A stretch of 64,000 nt of DNA. Source: Enterococcus sp. 4G2_DIV0659 (lineage in GTDB: Bacteria; Bacillota; Bacilli; Lactobacillales; Enterococcaceae). Below the pieces are notes generated by a model, which had not been told where the DNA came from, did no database searches, and saw only the letters and a program-made list of their open reading frames with translations. Where the stretch lies: the NCBI RefSeq assembly GCF_002140715.2, contig NZ_NGLE02000001.1, positions 3,128,001 through 3,192,000 on the forward strand, written 5' to 3'. A program made the translations under genes and the position numbers. Shown piece after piece: positions 35,971 to 46,753 of this stretch; position 1 is the stretch's first letter, and each line of letters begins with the position of its first letter.

Positions 35971-37239
35971 ATGGTGAAGAAAAAAAGATGGTCATTAGTA
36001 GCAGTGTGCATGATTACAGTTGCAGGTACGATGATGCCGATAAGTTCGTTAGCTGAGACAGTTGATAAAAAAATAAAACAACAAGATCAAGAAATTTCAG
36101 CGTTAAAAGAGAAACAAAATGGGATAACTTCACAAATCACTGAGCTAGAAGAAGAGATAGCTTCGATTTTTGATGAAGGAATCGCTTTAAATAAACAAAA
36201 AACAAATTTAGCACAAGAATCTGAGCAACTCAAAAAAGATATTGTTGCTTTGGACGTGCGAATCAATAAACGAACTGAAGCGATACGTAAACAAGGCAGA
36301 AATGTTCAAGTAAATGGACAAGGCACTCAAATTCTTGATATTCTTTTAAATTCAAAATCAATTTCTGACGCGGTCGGAAGAGCTCAAGCAATATCTTCCA
36401 TTTTGACAGCTAATAATGAATTGGTTGAGCAACAAAAACAAGATAAATTGCTTATAGAAGATAAAAAAACGACGATTGAAAACAATCTAACCTCTATAGA
36501 AGAGGCAAGTACTAAACTTGAAAAAAAGAAAGAAAATTTAATTGCGAAACAGGCAGACTTGAATGTACTAAAAGCAAAGGCTGAGTCGGAAACATCTGGT
36601 GCTGAAAATGCAAAAAATTCACTATTGAAGCAACAACAAGAAGCATTAAAAGCTCAGGTTGCAACGGAAGCGAAAAATAAAGAAGAGAAAAAAGTTGCTG
36701 CTTCTAGCGATTCATCTAAAGCAACAGAGAAACAATCTGTTCAAAAAGAAGAGTCTAGTGAGACAACCACGGCGCCTTCTACTTCTAACAATACTGAAGA
36801 GCCAAGTTCAAGTAAGCCAGAAGAAAATATTACTGATAATAATACAAATAACCCAGGAACGACCAAACCGTCAGAAACGCCTGATGTTCCAGTGACACCG
36901 CCAGCTACCTCTGGTGATGCAACATTCCAAGCGTTAAATGCTTTACGAGCAGCCCATGGGTTGAGTCCTGTAAGTTGGGATGCTGGTCTTGCAGCTTCTG
37001 CTACAAGTAGAGCGTCACTTATGCAAGATTTCCAAATACCATCAGATCATTGGAACAGAGGGGACGAAGTGATTGCGTTCATGTTTGCTCCAGGAAATTC
37101 TGTGATCATGGCTTGGTATAACGAAACAAATATGGTATCTCCATCAGGAACAGGACATCGTGATTGGGAATTAAATCCTGGTATGACACGTGTCGGATTC
37201 GGTTACGTGGGTGACGTGATTGTAGGACATTCTGCATAA
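35971..37239 (+). CDS. Secreted coiled-coil protein with C-terminal CAP domain, 422 aa
   Basis: Signal peptide to about residue 29 (SSLA-ET). Residues about 30-225 are a long coiled coil resembling the PcsB/SagA N-terminal part, including the conserved GTQILDILLNSKSISDAVGRAQAISS hinge region. A Ser/Thr/Pro/Glu-rich linker (about 240-310) leads to a CAP/SCP domain (about 312-422; ALNALRAAHGLSPVSWDAGLA, then GHRDWELNPGMTRVGFGY). In PcsB-type proteins the partner domain is CHAP or NlpC/P60; here it is CAP, so hydrolase activity is not implied. No wall anchor. Upstream DNA has several TGTAA half-sites. Confidence 0.85.
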   Translation: MVKKKRWSLVAVCMITVAGTMMPISSLAETVDKKIKQQDQEISALKEKQNGITSQITELEEEIASIFDEGIALNKQKTNLAQESEQLKKDIVALDVRINKRTEAIRKQGRNVQVNGQGTQILDILLNSKSISDAVGRAQAISSILTANNELVEQQKQDKLLIEDKKTTIENNLTSIEEASTKLEKKKENLIAKQADLNVLKAKAESETSGAENAKNSLLKQQQEALKAQVATEAKNKEEKKVAASSDSSKATEKQSVQKEESSETTTAPSTSNNTEEPSSSKPEENITDNNTNNPGTTKPSETPDVPVTPPATSGDATFQALNALRAAHGLSPVSWDAGLAASATSRASLMQDFQIPSDHWNRGDEVIAFMFAPGNSVIMAWYNETNMVSPSGTGHRDWELNPGMTRVGFGYVGDVIVGHSA

Positions 37240-37678
37240 TAACAGAGGCCATTCCTAATCCATTTTGCTCATTTATAATGTTACTAAATAGTTGAATAAA
37301 CGATTTTAAGAAGTCAGATTCTTTAGTAGCTTCTTTTAAAAGCCCCCGTAATGTCTTCATGCATTGCGGGTTTTTTTAGGATGTTGGATCATAAAGTACT
37401 AATAAGTGAACAAAAATGAGCGAAAGGAAATCTTTTTGTTTTTTTATACGCTCTTGAAGATGGTTATAAATAAAGTGCTAACTGTAATGTATGCTCGTTT
37501 TAATATGGAATATTAAAATTATTTTTTATTTTAAATAGTAAATTGCCCTTTTTTTTCTTCATTATGAACTTTTTTGATATATTTACTCAAAAATAATTTG
37601 ATAAAATAAATTTACAAAGAGTTCGGTATTTTCGTTTCTTTGAAAAAAACATAGAAATTAATTTGGAGGGGATTTTTT
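37240..37678. other. Intergenic region between the two secreted-protein genes
   Basis: Holds the terminator at 37344 and a very AT-rich stretch (37440-37670) that should contain the promoter of the next gene; a TAAAAT-like -10 lies near 37600. No gene seen. Confidence 0.4.
37344..37378 (+). terminator. Terminator after the CAP-domain gene
   Basis: CCCGTAATG pairs with CATTGCGGG (ends 37370) with one mismatch, followed by TTTTTTT. Confidence 0.85.
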
Positions 37679-39490
37679 ATGAAAAAGCGAATTCTACCAT
37701 CAGTGTTAACTGTAGTATTTTCTTTTAGTATACTTACTAGCGTCAATCAAGAGGTTTTTGCGAATGAGCAACGTGTTAATCAGGATAAAGCAGAGTTTAA
37801 TTTTTATGCAGTTGGATTAAAAGCGCATGATTTAGAAATTGATCAGGATGAAAAATTTGATCCATTTGACAAAAGAATAGGTTTAGAGGCGACTGACAAA
37901 ATGGCTGGAGATTTAACGAATAAAATTGAGGTTATCCATAATGATGTGAATAGTTCAGTACCTGGTAATTATAAAGTGACCTATCGAGTGAAAAATAGTC
38001 GAAATGAAGTGGCAGAAAAGACAATTAAAGTAAGTGTGAGAATTAATAATACATGGCCAAATGGTCAAGCATCTGGTTGGAAAATGTTTTCTGGTCATGA
38101 TGTTCAACTTCAACATAATCCTAAAGAGGCCTTAATTGGTGATTATACATTCTATTCTGATAGTCATTCAAGTATATATAAACACTTTACTGAGAATGAT
38201 GGGTTAAAAAAAGGAACAGAATATCGTGTGACGATCTATGTTAAACCCGTAAATGGTAAACCAGAAAGCAATCGAGTTAAAGTTTCTTTAAAAGAGGATC
38301 CAGCAGGCAAGGATAGCCGAGAGTTGCTTAATACATTTGCATCTAAAGAGCAATTGGCAGAAAAAGGATATTATAGAGTGACAAAAACCTTTAAAGTAGG
38401 AGAAAATGAAACAAATCCCTTGATTGTTGTTGAGAATTTTAGCGCTGGTTATATTGGTTCTATTAATATTTCTAAAACGGTTGAGCCGCCAAAACAAGCT
38501 GCTCCTATAACGATAAAGTATGTTGAGCATGAATGGTGGAATTTTCCAAATGGTACTGAATTAGCTACATCTGACACAATAACTGGAAATATTGGTGAGA
38601 CCTATGAAACAAAACCTAAATTTATTCAAGGATACCGAGTAGATAAAAAGACACAAAACACATCTGGCGTGTTTACTACTGAACCCCAAACGGTCACTTA
38701 TGCTTATACTAGAGTCGCTTATGATGTAAGAAATTTTGCAGAGAAAGAAGCAGATAGAATGTCTAATCAATTGATCGGAAAAGACATTGAAAAAGCACTA
38801 GCAAAACAACAAAAAAAATTAGGCTACTTAATTGGAGATGAATTGAAGCTAGAGGGTGTATCTACAAAATGGACGAGAACGATTCCAGAGAGTTCTAGCG
38901 TTCAAATAAATGATGAGACCAGAGTTTATGGAAGTACTGAATTTGCATATTTCAAAGCAAACCTTTCTAATTCATTTAATGAAATTACCATAAAAAAGAC
39001 TTATAATGAAGATAGTTCTGATAGATTGGCTTTCGCAATAAGTACTTCTTATAAATACTTTGTCGAACAATGGGATGCTCAAAAAGAGCAATGGATCAAG
39101 AGTAGTAGCGCCTTTACAGGTCCCTCTTTCGGTAACGGTATCCTAGATTTTTCTGGTTATTATGAGATTGCTCCAAACTTAGATTTACAGATAATTAAAA
39201 ATGAAATGGATATCCAAAAAGATTCTTCATTTAATATTAAACCAGAAGTATTTTATAAAGAATTATCCAGTGCTGGAGGAACCAGGTCGAAATTTGTTAA
39301 CATACCAGACCTTTCCAAGCTTGGCCAACAAACAGTTCAAATCCGTGTCTGGGATCAGTATGTAACACAGTATGGATGGGATAGAGTAGATGGTATAGAG
39401 GATTCGGACTGGGAAAGTGGAGCGAGACCTCTAAATTCTAAACATTATAAAACATTTGATGTGACATTCAATGTTGTTGAAAAAAAATAA
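37679..39490 (+). CDS. Secreted multi-domain surface protein (Ig-like, MucBP-like), 603 aa
   Basis: Signal peptide of about 28 residues (EVFA-NE). A DUF5011-type Ig-like domain follows (about 45-125; RIGLEATDKMAGDLTNKIEV and VPGNYKVTYRVKNSRNE), then a carbohydrate-binding-like region (KMFSGHDVQLQHNPKEAL, about 135-270) and a MucBP-like repeat (about 275-345; ITIKYVEHEWW and GNIGETYETKPKF). The C-terminal third is not recognised. No LPXTG, transmembrane anchor, LysM or GW repeat is seen, so it is likely released or held by non-covalent binding. Ribosome site TTGGAGGGG. Adhesion is a guess. Confidence 0.8.
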   Translation: MKKRILPSVLTVVFSFSILTSVNQEVFANEQRVNQDKAEFNFYAVGLKAHDLEIDQDEKFDPFDKRIGLEATDKMAGDLTNKIEVIHNDVNSSVPGNYKVTYRVKNSRNEVAEKTIKVSVRINNTWPNGQASGWKMFSGHDVQLQHNPKEALIGDYTFYSDSHSSIYKHFTENDGLKKGTEYRVTIYVKPVNGKPESNRVKVSLKEDPAGKDSRELLNTFASKEQLAEKGYYRVTKTFKVGENETNPLIVVENFSAGYIGSINISKTVEPPKQAAPITIKYVEHEWWNFPNGTELATSDTITGNIGETYETKPKFIQGYRVDKKTQNTSGVFTTEPQTVTYAYTRVAYDVRNFAEKEADRMSNQLIGKDIEKALAKQQKKLGYLIGDELKLEGVSTKWTRTIPESSSVQINDETRVYGSTEFAYFKANLSNSFNEITIKKTYNEDSSDRLAFAISTSYKYFVEQWDAQKEQWIKSSSAFTGPSFGNGILDFSGYYEIAPNLDLQIIKNEMDIQKDSSFNIKPEVFYKELSSAGGTRSKFVNIPDLSKLGQQTVQIRVWDQYVTQYGWDRVDGIEDSDWESGARPLNSKHYKTFDVTFNVVEKK

Positions 39491-39510
39491 ATAAAGTAAT
39501 ATAGAAATAA

Positions 39511-39571
39511 TTAGGGAATTTATTATAGATGGAATACATTTGCTGTCTACTATTATTTTCCCTAGTTTTTT
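39511..39571 (+). terminator. Terminator after the surface protein gene
   Basis: TAGGGAA (39512) pairs with TTTCCCTA (39557-39564), with ATTAT pairs inside, followed by a T-run. Confidence 0.65.
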
Positions 39572-39671
39572 TATTCACTAGAATATCAAAAGTTTTTTTA
39601 GATTGCTTCATTTCGTTTATTTTTATTTAGAGAAGTGGCTAGTTTTTTAACTGAATTTTTCTACCCTTCTA

Positions 39672-39680
39672 TGCTATAAT
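39672..39680 (+). promoter_or_regulatory. Extended -10 promoter for truB-ribF-hemW
   Basis: TGC followed by a perfect TATAAT, 33 bp before truB. It gives truB its own promoter, separate from the nusA operon. Confidence 0.55.
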
Positions 39681-39712
39681 AAATAAGTTAGTAACCTAAA
39701 TGGAGGAAAATA

Positions 39713-40633
39713 ATGGACGGTATTTTACCCTTATGGAAAGAAGCTGGCATGACAAGTCATGACTGTGTCTTTAAACTTAGGAAAATTTTACATACAAAAA
39801 AAATTGGTCACGGCGGTACACTTGATCCCGATGTGTCAGGTGTTTTGCCTATTTGTGTCGGTAAAGGAACGAAAGTAATTGAATACATGGTTGATTCTGG
39901 AAAGACTTATGAAGGAGAAATTACGCTTGGTTTTTCCACAACAACAGAAGATGCTAGTGGAGAAATAGTGGAGAATGTGACTCTTTCAAAAGCATTCTCG
40001 AATGAAGAAATTGATGCTGCAATGGAGAAAATGACAGGCATGATTACCCAAATTCCACCAATGTTTTCAGCGGTCAAAGTCAATGGAAAACGCCTCTATG
40101 AATATGCTAGGAATGGAGAAGAAGTCGAACGACCTGTAAGAAAAGCGATGATTTATTCATTTCAGCGGACGAGTGATCCTGTATTTAATACAGAAAGAGG
40201 AACCCAAAGCTGGCGTTTTAAAGTAGAATGTGGCAAAGGAACCTACGTAAGAACTTTGTCGGTAGACACGGGTGTAGCTTTAGGTGTTCCTGCCCACATG
40301 TCTGATTTAACGCGTACAGCAAGCGGAGGGTTAACTGCTGAACAATGTTTGACGCTAGAGCAAGTCGCAGAAAGAATGGCGAAAAACAACATTGATGAAA
40401 CGTTATTACCAATCGAAACAGCCATTGGACAATTTCCACGCATTGATTTATCAGTTGAGCTTTACCAAAAAGTAAAAAATGGCATGCGCTTAAGCCGTGT
40501 TGAATTGGGACTAAAAGAGATGCCCAAAGACTTAATCGCCTTATTTTATCAAGATCAAGTTGTTAGTTTATATATGGCGCACCCAACAAAAACCAATATG
40601 TTAAAACCAAGCAAAGTACTAAGAAATAATTAA
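39713..40633 (+). CDS. truB: tRNA pseudouridine(55) synthase TruB, 306 aa
   Basis: Makes pseudouridine 55 in the tRNA T-loop. Catalytic Asp in GHGGTLDPDVSGVLPICVGKGTK (about 35-57); KTYEGEITLG, QIPPMFSAVKVNGKRLYEYAR and CGKGTYVRTLSVD follow in the family order. C-terminal PUA-like part about 240-306. Ribosome site GGAGG. Followed by ribF after 17 bp. Confidence 0.95.
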   Translation: MDGILPLWKEAGMTSHDCVFKLRKILHTKKIGHGGTLDPDVSGVLPICVGKGTKVIEYMVDSGKTYEGEITLGFSTTTEDASGEIVENVTLSKAFSNEEIDAAMEKMTGMITQIPPMFSAVKVNGKRLYEYARNGEEVERPVRKAMIYSFQRTSDPVFNTERGTQSWRFKVECGKGTYVRTLSVDTGVALGVPAHMSDLTRTASGGLTAEQCLTLEQVAERMAKNNIDETLLPIETAIGQFPRIDLSVELYQKVKNGMRLSRVELGLKEMPKDLIALFYQDQVVSLYMAHPTKTNMLKPSKVLRNN

Positions 40634-40650
40634 TAGAAAGAAGTTTTAAT

Positions 40651-41598
40651 ATGCAAGTTATTCCAATACGTCACCCCTATAGTGCAGAGCAAATTCCAAC
40701 TGATGAAGTTGTTATGGTACTAGGATTTTTTGATGGTGTGCACAAAGGTCATCAAAAAGTAATTGAAACTGGCAAAAAAATTGCTGAAAAAAAAGGTGTG
40801 AAATTGGCTGTAATGACCTTTAATCAGCACCCTTCAATTGTTTTTCAAAAAGTATTGCCAGAGCATATGAAATACTTAAACAGCTTAGAGCAAAAAGAAC
40901 AGCTAATGGAAAAACAAGGAGTAGATATTTTATATGTAATTGAATTTACTTCTGCTTTTGCCCATCTAGCTCCGCAAGAATTTGTTGACCAATATATTGT
41001 TGGATTGAATGCAGTAGCTGCTGTTTCAGGATTTGATTATACCTATGGACCGAAGGAAGTAGCAGATGTTGCTCATTTGCCTGGATATGCAAATAATCGA
41101 TTTGAAGTTATTACGGTGAATAAGGAAGAATTAGACGGTGAAAAAATTAGTTCAACCCGGATCCGAGAATTGATGGAACATGGGCGAATGGGAGAAGTTA
41201 CTGAACTGTTAGGTTACGTGTATGAAACTGAGGGTACTGTGGTTCATGGTGATGCTAGAGGACGATTATTGGGGTTTCCGACAGCTAATATCAAGGTGAA
41301 AAGCACTGTGCGTTTACCTAGAATCGGAGTGTATGCGGTAAAAATTCAGGTTGGTAATACTTGGTATGTTGGTATGGGGTCAATAGGCCATAATGATACT
41401 TTTGGTGATGGTCGTGAATTGACAGTGGAAGTTTACATTTTGAATTTCCATCAAGATATCTATGGTGAACAAGTGACGGTTCGTTGGAATCATTATTTAC
41501 GTGACCAAGTCAAATTTGATGGAGCGGATAATTTGATTATTCAATTGAAACAAGATGAAGTTGACACAGCGGCCTATTTTTGGGAAAGTGAGGATTAA
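40651..41598 (+). CDS. ribF: Bifunctional riboflavin kinase/FAD synthetase, 315 aa
   Basis: Converts riboflavin to FMN and FMN to FAD. N-terminal adenylyltransferase with GFFDGVHKGHQKVI (about 27-40), FVDQYIVGLNAVAAVSGFDYTYG and SSTRIRELMEHG; C-terminal riboflavin kinase (about 185-310) with GDARGRLLGFPTANI and YVGMGSIG. Weak ribosome site. It ends 1 bp before hemW. Confidence 0.95.
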   Translation: MQVIPIRHPYSAEQIPTDEVVMVLGFFDGVHKGHQKVIETGKKIAEKKGVKLAVMTFNQHPSIVFQKVLPEHMKYLNSLEQKEQLMEKQGVDILYVIEFTSAFAHLAPQEFVDQYIVGLNAVAAVSGFDYTYGPKEVADVAHLPGYANNRFEVITVNKEELDGEKISSTRIRELMEHGRMGEVTELLGYVYETEGTVVHGDARGRLLGFPTANIKVKSTVRLPRIGVYAVKIQVGNTWYVGMGSIGHNDTFGDGRELTVEVYILNFHQDIYGEQVTVRWNHYLRDQVKFDGADNLIIQLKQDEVDTAAYFWESED

Positions 41599-41599
41599 T

Positions 41600-42739
41600 A
41601 TGACCTCAGCATATATCCATATCCCGTTTTGTGAACATATTTGTTTCTACTGCGATTTTAACAAAGTCTTTTTAGAAGGACAACCAGTTGATGAGTATAT
41701 TCAAAGTCTACTGACAGAAATTCGTTTAACCAAAGAGCAATATCCAAGCGATACTATCGAAACCATTTACATTGGTGGTGGGACACCAACCTCATTATCT
41801 GCCAAACAATTAGCTGTATTACTGGAAGGTGTGCAAGAGTTGTTGCCTTTTGATAATAAAAACGAGTTTACAATAGAGGCAAATCCAGGAGATTTAACGC
41901 AGGAAAAGTTGCATGTGATGAAAGCGTACGGTGTTAACCGTCTATCAATGGGGGTACAGACATTTGATAATCAATTGTTGAAAAAGATCGGACGCAAACA
42001 CACCGCAGAAGATGTTTATGAAACAATGAAACTTTTAGAAAAAGAAGATTTCTTAAATGTTAGTATTGATTTGATTTATGCATTACCAGGACAGACATTA
42101 GAAGGCTTTCGTGATACATTAAATCGAGCGATTGAACTGAATTTACCGCATTACTCTCTCTATTCTTTAATTTTAGAAAATAAAACAATGTTTATGAATT
42201 GGGTTCGTCAAGGACGTTTACAGTTGCCAGATCAAGATATTGAAGCGCAGATGTTCGAAGAAACAATCGTAGCCATGGAAAAAGCTGGTCGATATCAATA
42301 TGAAGTGAGTAATTTCGCATTAAAAGGCCAGGAAAGCAAACATAATTTGGTTTATTGGAATAATGAACATTATTATGGGTTTGGAGCAGGAGCTAGCGGT
42401 TATTTAGGACATACCCGCTACAAAAATCATGGACCAATTCAGCATTATCTGAAGCCGTTACGAGAGAATAAATTGCCAACAGTCGAAACAGAAATTCTTA
42501 CGTTGAACAATCAAATGGAAGAAGAATTATTTTTAGGATTGCGTAAAAAAGATGGTGTGTCGAAACAACGATTTAAAGACAAATTTGGTCTATCTATAAA
42601 TCAAGTTTACGAAAAAATAATTCCTGAATTGGTTCAAAAAGAGCTATTAGTCGAAACAGCCGATTACCTCCAACTTAGCGAACAAGGTTTATTTGTTGGG
42701 AATGATGTATTTGAAGCCTTTTTGATAGATAAGGAATAA
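41600..42739 (+). CDS. hemW: Radical SAM heme chaperone HemW, 379 aa
   Basis: Radical-SAM protein that binds heme and transfers it to respiratory enzymes; often misnamed coproporphyrinogen oxidase. The Fe-S cluster motif CEHICFYCDF (CxxxCxxC) is at residues about 10-19, followed by TIYIGGGTPTSLS and the HemW-type KHNLVYWNN. It lacks the longer HemN N-terminal extension. ATG 41600 is chosen after GTGAGGATTA; the frame extends 15 codons upstream inside ribF. Confidence 0.92.
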   Translation: MTSAYIHIPFCEHICFYCDFNKVFLEGQPVDEYIQSLLTEIRLTKEQYPSDTIETIYIGGGTPTSLSAKQLAVLLEGVQELLPFDNKNEFTIEANPGDLTQEKLHVMKAYGVNRLSMGVQTFDNQLLKKIGRKHTAEDVYETMKLLEKEDFLNVSIDLIYALPGQTLEGFRDTLNRAIELNLPHYSLYSLILENKTMFMNWVRQGRLQLPDQDIEAQMFEETIVAMEKAGRYQYEVSNFALKGQESKHNLVYWNNEHYYGFGAGASGYLGHTRYKNHGPIQHYLKPLRENKLPTVETEILTLNNQMEEELFLGLRKKDGVSKQRFKDKFGLSINQVYEKIIPELVQKELLVETADYLQLSEQGLFVGNDVFEAFLIDKE

Positions 42740-42762
42740 ATAGTTGAATTTTAATAGAAGTC

Positions 42763-42876
42763 GGGACAGAAAGGATTTAACCTCTAAGGACAAAAGGGGC
42801 ACGTCTAATCCCGTTGTCGATTTGTATTTAGGGTATGAAACAAAAGTGGTTTTTACTTTTGTTTCATACCTTTTTT
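42763..42876 (+). repeat. CACCGTTTATT-family repeat, copy D (partial), with terminator
   Basis: Begins with the family head GGGACAGAAAGGATTTAACC and ends with a perfect 16-bp hairpin (42832-42847 with 42855-42870) followed by TTTTTT. The core CACCGTTTATT is not recognisable. Its terminal stem (ATGAAACAAAAGT) resembles that of copy F. It terminates the truB-ribF-hemW unit. Confidence 0.65.
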
Positions 42877-42881
42877 ATGTT

Positions 42882-42908
42882 TTAGCACTCTGTATCAAAG
42901 AGTGCTAA
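42882..42908 (+). promoter_or_regulatory. CIRCE operator 1 (upstream of -35)
   Basis: TTAGCACTC, nine bases, GAGTGCTAA: a perfect match to the HrcA operator, 17 bp upstream of the -35. Confidence 0.95.
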
Positions 42909-42925
42909 AAAAGTATGTTTTTCTC

Positions 42926-42954
42926 TTGACAATTCTAAAAGAACTTGCTATATT
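42926..42954 (+). promoter_or_regulatory. hrcA-grpE-dnaK promoter
   Basis: TTGACA, 17-bp spacer, TATATT, located between the two CIRCE operators. Confidence 0.9.
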
Positions 42955-42964
42955 AATAATTGTA

Positions 42965-42991
42965 TTAGCACTTGAATAACATGAGTGCTAA
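42965..42991 (+). promoter_or_regulatory. CIRCE operator 2 (transcribed leader)
   Basis: TTAGCACTT, nine bases, GAGTGCTAA: one mismatch from the consensus. It lies just after the transcription start and before the ribosome site. Confidence 0.93.
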
Positions 42992-43006
42992 TGAAGGGTG
43001 GTAACT

Positions 43007-44050
43007 ATGATAACTGAAAGACAAAAGAATATTTTGCGGCTTATCATCCAAGAATACACGAATACAGGGATGCCTGTAGGGTCAAAGAAATTGATGGATG
43101 AAGGAATCCAATCAAGTTCTGCTACAATTCGTAATGACATGAAATCCTTGGAAGAGCACGGACTTTTACTAAAGACACATTCGTCTTCTGGTAGAATTCC
43201 TTCTATGGATGGTTATCGTTATTATGTGGATCATTTATTAAGTCCAGCTGAAATTGAGCGTGATGAGTTGGAAACAATTCGTCATTCGTTAGGCAAAGAA
43301 TTCCACGAAATCAATGATATCATTGAACAATCTGCTGAAATTCTTTCTGACTTAACAAGTTACACAGCTTTTTCTTTAGGTCCAGAAGTAAAGGAAAGAA
43401 GATTGACTGGTTTTAGAATCGTGCCACTAAATGAACGGCAAATCATAGCAATCATCGTTACTGACAAAGGCAATGTTGAAAGTCAGGTATTTGCGATACC
43501 AGCATCTATTTCAAGTCAAGATTTAGAGAAAATGACTCAAATCATTAATGATAAATTAGTTGGACAACCACTCTTGACGGTCTATCATCGATTGCGAACA
43601 GAGATCCCAATGATTTTGCATCGGTATTTTCAAACGCCTGATGGTATGATGAATTTATTTGATGCAATGTTAGGGCATGCATTTGAAGAAAAAGTATTCG
43701 TCAGTGGTCGGATGAACCTTTTAAATTTCAGCGCACAAAAGGACATTGAGCAACTAAAATCTGTTTATTCTTTTATGCAAAACACGGATGCGATTACGCA
43801 TCTACTAACGACAGATGAAAGAACAGATACACAAATAGCCATTCGGATCGGTTCAGAAATAGGAAATGATTTACTTGATAACATGAGTATGATTACAGCG
43901 ACATATGAAGTCGCAGGTCATGGTAAGGGGACAATTGCTTTATTAGGTCCTACAAGTATGCCTTATTCCAAAATGTTTGGTCTAGTGGATGTTTTTCGCC
44001 ATGAATTAGCTTCAAAACTTGGTGCTTATTATCGCTATCTTGATGAGTAA
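43007..44050 (+). CDS. hrcA: Heat-inducible transcription repressor HrcA, 347 aa
   Basis: Repressor that binds CIRCE and is folded with help from GroEL. N-terminal winged helix (about 1-70; ERQKNILRLIIQEYTNTGMPVGSKKL and SSSATIRNDMKSLEEHG), then a GAF-like dimerisation region, ending with GPTSMPYSKMFGLVDVF. ATG 43007 follows AAGGGTGG; a GTG three codons earlier lies inside the ribosome site. It represses its own operon through the two CIRCE sites. Confidence 0.96.
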   Translation: MITERQKNILRLIIQEYTNTGMPVGSKKLMDEGIQSSSATIRNDMKSLEEHGLLLKTHSSSGRIPSMDGYRYYVDHLLSPAEIERDELETIRHSLGKEFHEINDIIEQSAEILSDLTSYTAFSLGPEVKERRLTGFRIVPLNERQIIAIIVTDKGNVESQVFAIPASISSQDLEKMTQIINDKLVGQPLLTVYHRLRTEIPMILHRYFQTPDGMMNLFDAMLGHAFEEKVFVSGRMNLLNFSAQKDIEQLKSVYSFMQNTDAITHLLTTDERTDTQIAIRIGSEIGNDLLDNMSMITATYEVAGHGKGTIALLGPTSMPYSKMFGLVDVFRHELASKLGAYYRYLDE

Positions 44051-44110
44051 GTAAAAAGTTGAAAGATAGAATTCTAATAATTCTACGGAAATGAGAAGGG
44101 AAGTTGCATA

Positions 44111-44653
44111 GTGAGTAAAAAAGAGGAAACAAACGAAGAGTTACAAGAAGAACAAGTTGAATCAGTTGATGAATCAACGGCTTCTGAAACAGAAGTTGAA
44201 TTAACAGAACTTGAGAAAACCCAAGCTGAACTATCAGAAATGGAAGACAAATTTCTAAGAGCACGTGCTGAAATTGCTAATATGAGCAATCGTTTTAAAA
44301 ATGAACGTGAACTTCTAGTTCGTTATCGTTCGCAAGATTTGGGTAAAAAGTTATTACCTTCAATTGATAACTTAGAGCGTGCAATGGCAATTGAAGTAGA
44401 TGATGAACAAGGTGCAAGCTTGAAAAAAGGAATCTCAATGGTTCTTGAAAGTGTACAAGCTGCATTGAAAGAAGAAGGCATCGAAGAAATTCCGACAATG
44501 GGTGAAACATTCGACCCTAATTTACATCAAGCAGTTCAAACGATTCCAGCAAGTGAAGAAACACCTGCGGATACAATCGTTGAAGTGCTACAAAAAGGAT
44601 ATAAACTACACGATCGCGTTTTACGAGCAAGCATGGTTATCGTTGCCCAATAA
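44111..44653 (+). CDS. grpE: Nucleotide exchange factor GrpE, 180 aa
   Basis: ADP/ATP exchange factor for DnaK. An acidic disordered N-terminus (about 1-40) and a long coiled coil are followed by the C-terminal beta domain with GMTFDPNLHQAV-type sequence (here GETFDPNLHQAVQTI), VLQKGYKLHDRVLRASMV. Starts at GTG after GAGAAGGGAAG. Position between hrcA and dnaK is canonical. Confidence 0.96.
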   Translation: MSKKEETNEELQEEQVESVDESTASETEVELTELEKTQAELSEMEDKFLRARAEIANMSNRFKNERELLVRYRSQDLGKKLLPSIDNLERAMAIEVDDEQGASLKKGISMVLESVQAALKEEGIEEIPTMGETFDPNLHQAVQTIPASEETPADTIVEVLQKGYKLHDRVLRASMVIVAQ

Positions 44654-44678
44654 GTAGCATGAAATAATGCTTGTATGA

Positions 44679-46556
<1,878 letters not shown>

Positions 46557-46569
46557 TCGTTAACAAGCT

Positions 46570-46603
46570 GGCAAAGACCAAAGTCATCGCTTTGGTCTTT
46601 GCC
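46570..46603 (+). terminator. Strong hairpin between dnaK and dnaJ
   Basis: GGCAAAGACCAAAG pairs perfectly with CTTTGGTCTTTGCC (14 bp, 6-nt loop). The following T-run is interrupted, so it may be a partial terminator or an mRNA-stabilising hairpin that lowers dnaJ relative to dnaK. Confidence 0.75.
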
Positions 46604-46753
46604 TATCTTTATTTCTAAAGGGAGTAAAGGGCAAATGAAGGGAAGCTATTTTTCTTTTGCTCAATTTGTGGTATGATTACAACGGTGTTTTTATACAAGT
46701 AAGCTAGCGTCAATCCTTTTAGAATAAATGAATAAATAGTTGGAGGGGAACTA

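Noticed and set aside
41600..42739. Oxygen-independent coproporphyrinogen oxidase (HemN)
   Set aside because: Motifs and length fit HemW (CxxxCxxCDF start and KHNLVYW) rather than true HemN.
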